Source of the DNA: Gallionella sp. | Lineage (GTDB): Bacteria > Pseudomonadota > Gammaproteobacteria > Burkholderiales > Gallionellaceae | Assembly: GCA_023259035.1 (NCBI GenBank) | Contig: JAHFRA010000009.1 | Location: forward strand, 28,889 to 92,888 | Length of the DNA stretch: 64,000 bases | Direction: 5' to 3' | In this document: positions 61,402 through 64,000 of the stretch, piece after piece | How the letters are laid out: every line of letters starts with the position of its first letter | Numbering within the stretch: the stretch's first letter is position 1 | Translations under genes and position numbers: made by a program | The notes under the pieces: generated by a model | Seen by the model: the letters and a program-made list of their open reading frames with translations, nothing else | The model's database searches: none | Told to the model about the DNA's origin: nothing

Positions 61402-62415
61402 ATGAAAGAAATATATCCATGGCAAGAAAGTGACTGGGCACGTTTGCAAGAGCTGCGTAAACGCCCGCTGCATGGCCTGCTGTTCAAAGGAACCAAGGGC
61501 ATCGGCAAGCTCGACCTGGCGATGAATTTCGCCCAAAGCCTGCTGTGCCAGCATCCGGATGAAGCCGGTTTTGCTTGCGGCAAATGCCCTTCGTGCCACT
61601 GGTTTGGACAAGGTTCGCACCCGGATTTTTGTTTGCTGCAACCGGATGCGTTGAGTCTGGATGGCGAGGAAAGCGATGATATTAAGCCCGCATCCGGCAA
61701 GAAACCCAGCAAGCAGATTTCCGTCGACCAGGTGCGCGGGCTGGCCGACTTCTCCGGGATGTCCGCTCATCAGGGCGGCAGGCGCGTGGTCGTCATCCAC
61801 CCCGCCGAGGCGATGAACACCAACGCCGCGAATGCGCTACTGAAAAACCTCGAAGAACCGCCGCCGGGCTTGCTGTTCATCCTGGTGTCGCACAAGCCGC
61901 AGCAGCTGTTGCCGACCATCCTGAGCCGCTGCCTGTCGTTCGCGCTGCCCGCTCCCGATGCGGAAAGTGCCGCGCGCTGGCTGGCGCAGCAGGGTGTGAA
62001 AACCCCCGCCGAGGCGCTCGCAGCCTCCGGTTTTGCGCCGTTACAAGCGGTTCAACTGGACGAGCAACTGGGCGGCGAAGAGCGTGATAAATTGCTGCGC
62101 GCCGTGCGCCAGCCCGCCGCGCTGGACGTGTTCGCGCTGGCCGAGGCATTGCAGAAAACCGAGCAGGTAGTGGTCGTGCAATGGCTGCAACAATGGAGCT
62201 ATGATTTGAGCGCGATGAAGCTGGCGGGCAGGCTGCGCTACCATCCCGGCGAAGAAGCCGCAGTCAAGAAGCTGGTCGAATCCATCGCGCCGCTAAACCT
62301 GGCGCGGCTGCAAAGCTATCTGCAAGGCGCGAAGCGCGAAGCGCAGCATACGCTCAACCCCAAGCTGTTTCTGGAGTCGCTGCTGTTCTCCTATCGCCAG
62401 CTCATGGTTGAGTAA
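61402..62415 (+). CDS. holB: DNA polymerase III subunit delta'
   Basis: A clamp-loader subunit. It has a degenerate P-loop (LFKGTKGIGKLDLAMNFA), a cysteine cluster CGKCPSCHWF of the zinc module, the sensor-1 region in NAANALLKNLEEPPPGLLFILVSHKP and the SRC motif TILSRCLSF. The track's TTG at 61387 overlaps the tmk end; the ATG at 61402 (MKEIYPWQ) is preferred, giving 337 residues. The order tmk-holB-tatD is conserved; the PilZ gene often found between them is absent, replaced by a repeat-containing gap. Confidence 0.94.
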   Translation: MKEIYPWQESDWARLQELRKRPLHGLLFKGTKGIGKLDLAMNFAQSLLCQHPDEAGFACGKCPSCHWFGQGSHPDFCLLQPDALSLDGEESDDIKPASGKKPSKQISVDQVRGLADFSGMSAHQGGRRVVVIHPAEAMNTNAANALLKNLEEPPPGLLFILVSHKPQQLLPTILSRCLSFALPAPDAESAARWLAQQGVKTPAEALAASGFAPLQAVQLDEQLGGEERDKLLRAVRQPAALDVFALAEALQKTEQVVVVQWLQQWSYDLSAMKLAGRLRYHPGEEAAVKKLVESIAPLNLARLQSYLQGAKREAQHTLNPKLFLESLLFSYRQLMVE

Positions 62416-62460
62416 CGTGCATAGAAAGTAGCCACTCTTCATGATGAAACTCCCCATGCC

Positions 62461-62545
62461 CGTTCCCTCTCCTCAATCCTCTCCCGAAGAAAAGCCCCCC
62501 TATCCAACTTTCCCCCGCAAGCGGGAGAAAGGGCAAACGAGAAAG
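62461..62545. repeat. GGGAGAGG-family repeat, diverged copy between holB and tatD
   Basis: CGTTCCCTCTCCTCAATCCT and CCCGCAAGCGGGAGAAAGGG form a diverged version of the family seen at 5050-5162 and 41655-41721. The gap holds no gene. Confidence 0.55.
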
Positions 62546-62607
62546 GCAATCTTCAATTCCTGCGGGCGAGGAGGCGGACGAATCGCTACGCGAGTTTTAT
62601 TTTAACC

Positions 62608-63381
62608 ATGCCATTTATCGACTCCCACTGCCATCTTAATTTTCCCGGGCTGGCCGAAAATATGGCCGACGTGCTGGCACAAATGCGGCATAACGACGTG
62701 GACGGCGTGCTGTGCGTCTCGGTTAACTTGGCGGATTTTCCGCAGGTGCTGGCGCTGGCTGAACAGCACCCGAACATCTATGCCTCGGTGGGTGTGCACC
62801 CCGATTACGAAGGAGTTGAGGAGCCGGATGTCGCCCGCCTGGTCGAACTGGCGCAGCATTCCGAGGTGATAGCCATCGGCGAAACCGGCCTGGATTATTT
62901 CCGTCTGAAGGGCGATCTGGAATGGCAGCGCATGCGCTTCCGCACCCACATCCGCGCGGCGCGTGAATGCGGCAAACCGCTCATCATCCATACCCGAGAA
63001 GCGGCGGCGGATACGTTACGCATCATGGCGGAGGAAAATGCCGTCGGGGCGGGCGGGGTGATGCACTGTTTTACCGAAACATGGGAAGTGGCTGAAGCCG
63101 CGCTGGCGATGGGGTTTTACATTTCTTTCTCAGGTATCGTCACCTTCAAGAGCGCCAAACAAATCAAGGAGGTGGCGCAACGCGTGCCGTTGGAGCGCAT
63201 GTTGCTCGAAACCGACGCGCCTTATCTCGCTCCCGTTCCGCATCGCGGCAAGCTCAACCAGCCGGCGTATGTGAAATATGTCGCTGAGGAGATTGCCCTG
63301 TTGCGCGGCATCGGCGTAGATGAAGTAGGGCGGCGTACCACGGAGAATTTTATGCGTTTATTCGGGTCGCGGGCGATTTAA
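62608..63381 (+). CDS. TatD-family metal-dependent hydrolase
   Basis: A 257-residue TIM-barrel enzyme of the TatD/YcfH family, which acts on DNA or D-aminoacyl-tRNA in different members. Metal ligands are visible in FIDSHCHLNFPG, IAIGETGLDYFR, PLIIHTREA, GVMHCFTE and LLETDAPYLAPVPHRGKLNQPAYV. It follows holB, the usual position of ycfH. The start follows an AT-rich leader without a clear ribosome-binding site. Confidence 0.93.
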   Translation: MPFIDSHCHLNFPGLAENMADVLAQMRHNDVDGVLCVSVNLADFPQVLALAEQHPNIYASVGVHPDYEGVEEPDVARLVELAQHSEVIAIGETGLDYFRLKGDLEWQRMRFRTHIRAARECGKPLIIHTREAAADTLRIMAEENAVGAGGVMHCFTETWEVAEAALAMGFYISFSGIVTFKSAKQIKEVAQRVPLERMLLETDAPYLAPVPHRGKLNQPAYVKYVAEEIALLRGIGVDEVGRRTTENFMRLFGSRAI

Positions 63382-63406
63382 CAACAAAAATTTCCCGGTA
63401 AAATTA

Positions 63407-63434
63407 TTGACAGGAATTTGAATACCCCTATAAT
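63407..63434 (+). promoter_or_regulatory. Strong sigma70 promoter of tRNA-Gly
   Basis: A perfect TTGACA, a 16-base spacer and a perfect TATAAT are followed by the tRNA 15 bases later. GC-rich bases (GCGCC) after the -10 box fit stringent control. Confidence 0.8.
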
Positions 63435-63448
63435 GCGCCACTCGTTTT

Positions 63449-63524
63449 GCGGGAGTAGCTCAGTTGGTAGAGCGCAACCTTGCCAAGGTTGAGGTCGAGA
63501 GTTCGAGACTCTTCTCCCGCTCCA
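63449..63524 (+). tRNA. tRNA-Gly (GCC)
   Basis: A 76-base tRNA with encoded CCA. Acceptor GCGGGAG pairs with CTCCCGC, the D arm is AGCTCAGTTGGTAGAGC, the anticodon loop TTGCCAA carries GCC, and the T arm contains GAGTTCGAGACTC. Confidence 0.97.
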
Positions 63525-63529
63525 AATCC

Positions 63530-63555
63530 AAGGGAAAGCATCCTCGCTTTCCCTT
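63530..63555 (+). terminator. Hairpin between the two tRNA genes (terminator or processing site)
   Basis: AAGGGAAAGC and GCTTTCCCTT pair perfectly over ten bases with a six-base loop. Because no T-run follows, it may be a processing signal rather than a terminator. Confidence 0.45.
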
Positions 63556-63584
63556 AATCATTTAAAGCCAGTGTTCTGTAGCAC

Positions 63585-63658
63585 GGCGCGATAGCAAAGC
63601 GGTTATGCACCGGATTGCAAATCCGATTAGCCCAGTTCGACTCTGGGTCGCGCCTCCA
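63585..63658 (+). tRNA. tRNA-Cys (GCA)
   Basis: A 74-base tRNA with encoded CCA. Acceptor GGCGCGA pairs with TCGCGCC, the anticodon loop TTGCAAA carries GCA, and the T arm is CCAGTTCGACTCTGG. It is probably co-transcribed with tRNA-Gly, 60 bases upstream. Confidence 0.96.
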
Positions 63659-64000
63659 CCAAAAACTCAATAACCACGCCACTTTAGCGGCAATGCGAAA
63701 AGATTCCGGCACGAAGGCGTGCAACAGCATTTGCAGCGCATTAACCAACCATATCGGCGCGCCAACTCTGCAGAGCAAAACCACCAGACGAAGATAGCAA
63801 CCAGCGAAGCCGACTATCAAAATTTCCCTCATAACAGCCTCCTGAAGCAGAACGGGCAGACCGGCAAAATCCCCAAAGTTGTTGGCGCCGAAAGAAATGT
63901 GATCACCTGTACCGATTGAATTCTGACCAGGCAATAGATAGCGTAGCGTACTACGCGGCTGTGGATAAGTCGACCAGACTATGATTGGTATATTGACCTC
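63659..64000. other. 342-base end of window without a supported gene
   Basis: Neither strand shows an ORF with recognisable family content. The minus-strand ORF at 63554-63934 reads through tRNA-Cys and is rejected. A gene starting beyond 64000 may use this region as its leader. Confidence 0.5.

Noticed and set aside
63554-63934. 126-codon minus-strand ORF at the window end
   Set aside because: It reads through tRNA-Cys on the opposite strand and shows no family resemblance.

Overview
The window looks like a contiguous piece of a betaproteobacterial chromosome, probably from the Nitrosomonadales and possibly a Gallionellaceae-type organism. This rests on the gene order rpsB-tsf-pyrH-frr-uppS-cdsA-dxr-rseP-bamA-skp-lpxD-fabZ-lpxA-lpxB-rnhB, the acpP-fabF-pabC-mltG-tmk-holB-tatD cluster, the map-glnD pair and the scpA-scpB pair, and on remembered protein resemblance. 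No search was run, so the genus is inference.

Region 1 (1-4.2 kb): the end of htpG, an alpha/beta hydrolase, then a small accessory island. The island holds a PrlF/YhaV-type toxin-antitoxin pair bracketed by the real 3' end of the hydrolase gene and a decayed second copy of that end, followed by a Shedu-like (DUF4263) nuclease. Region 2 (4.2-8.5 kb): glycerol use, with a glycerophosphodiester phosphodiesterase, glpD and an FGGY kinase, then tRNA-Leu(UAA). Region 3 (8.6-12.4 kb): two exported hydrolases, a subtilisin and a depolymerase-like esterase, that share the same C-terminal domain almost identically at DNA level.

Region 4 (12.5-26.8 kb): cheZ with a second CheZ-like gene, comEC, a DUF2062 protein, a 1103-residue alanine/glutamate-rich coiled-coil protein with one C-terminal membrane segment, glnD, map, a PilZ protein and gltX. 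Region 5 (27-41.7 kb): the translation, isoprenoid, outer-membrane and lipid A operon listed above, apparently driven by a good sigma70 promoter ahead of rpsB, with a terminator/attenuator between rpsB and tsf. Region 6 (41.7-50.2 kb): a CopD-like protein, msrA, an A+T-richer HNH nuclease, smpB, ratA-rnfH, a PHP phosphoesterase, yciO, an M50 protease, trpS and scpAB. Region 7 (50.2-52.7 kb): a beta-helix/membrane protein and a REP-associated tyrosine transposase whose own reading frame contains REP palindromes. Region 8 (52.7-64 kb): an SpoU methyltransferase, an HDOD protein, cheD, a 51-residue basic protein, a GspE/PilB-type ATPase, the acpP cluster, tatD, and tRNA-Gly(GCC) and tRNA-Cys(GCA).

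The most distinctive theme is dispersed palindromic repeats of several families that sit in intergenic spaces and repeatedly enter reading frames: inside rseP, and at or in the 3' ends of the phosphodiesterase gene, glpD, fabZ, rnhB and the RAYT gene. No CRISPR array, prophage, complete IS element other than the RAYT, or replication origin is visible.
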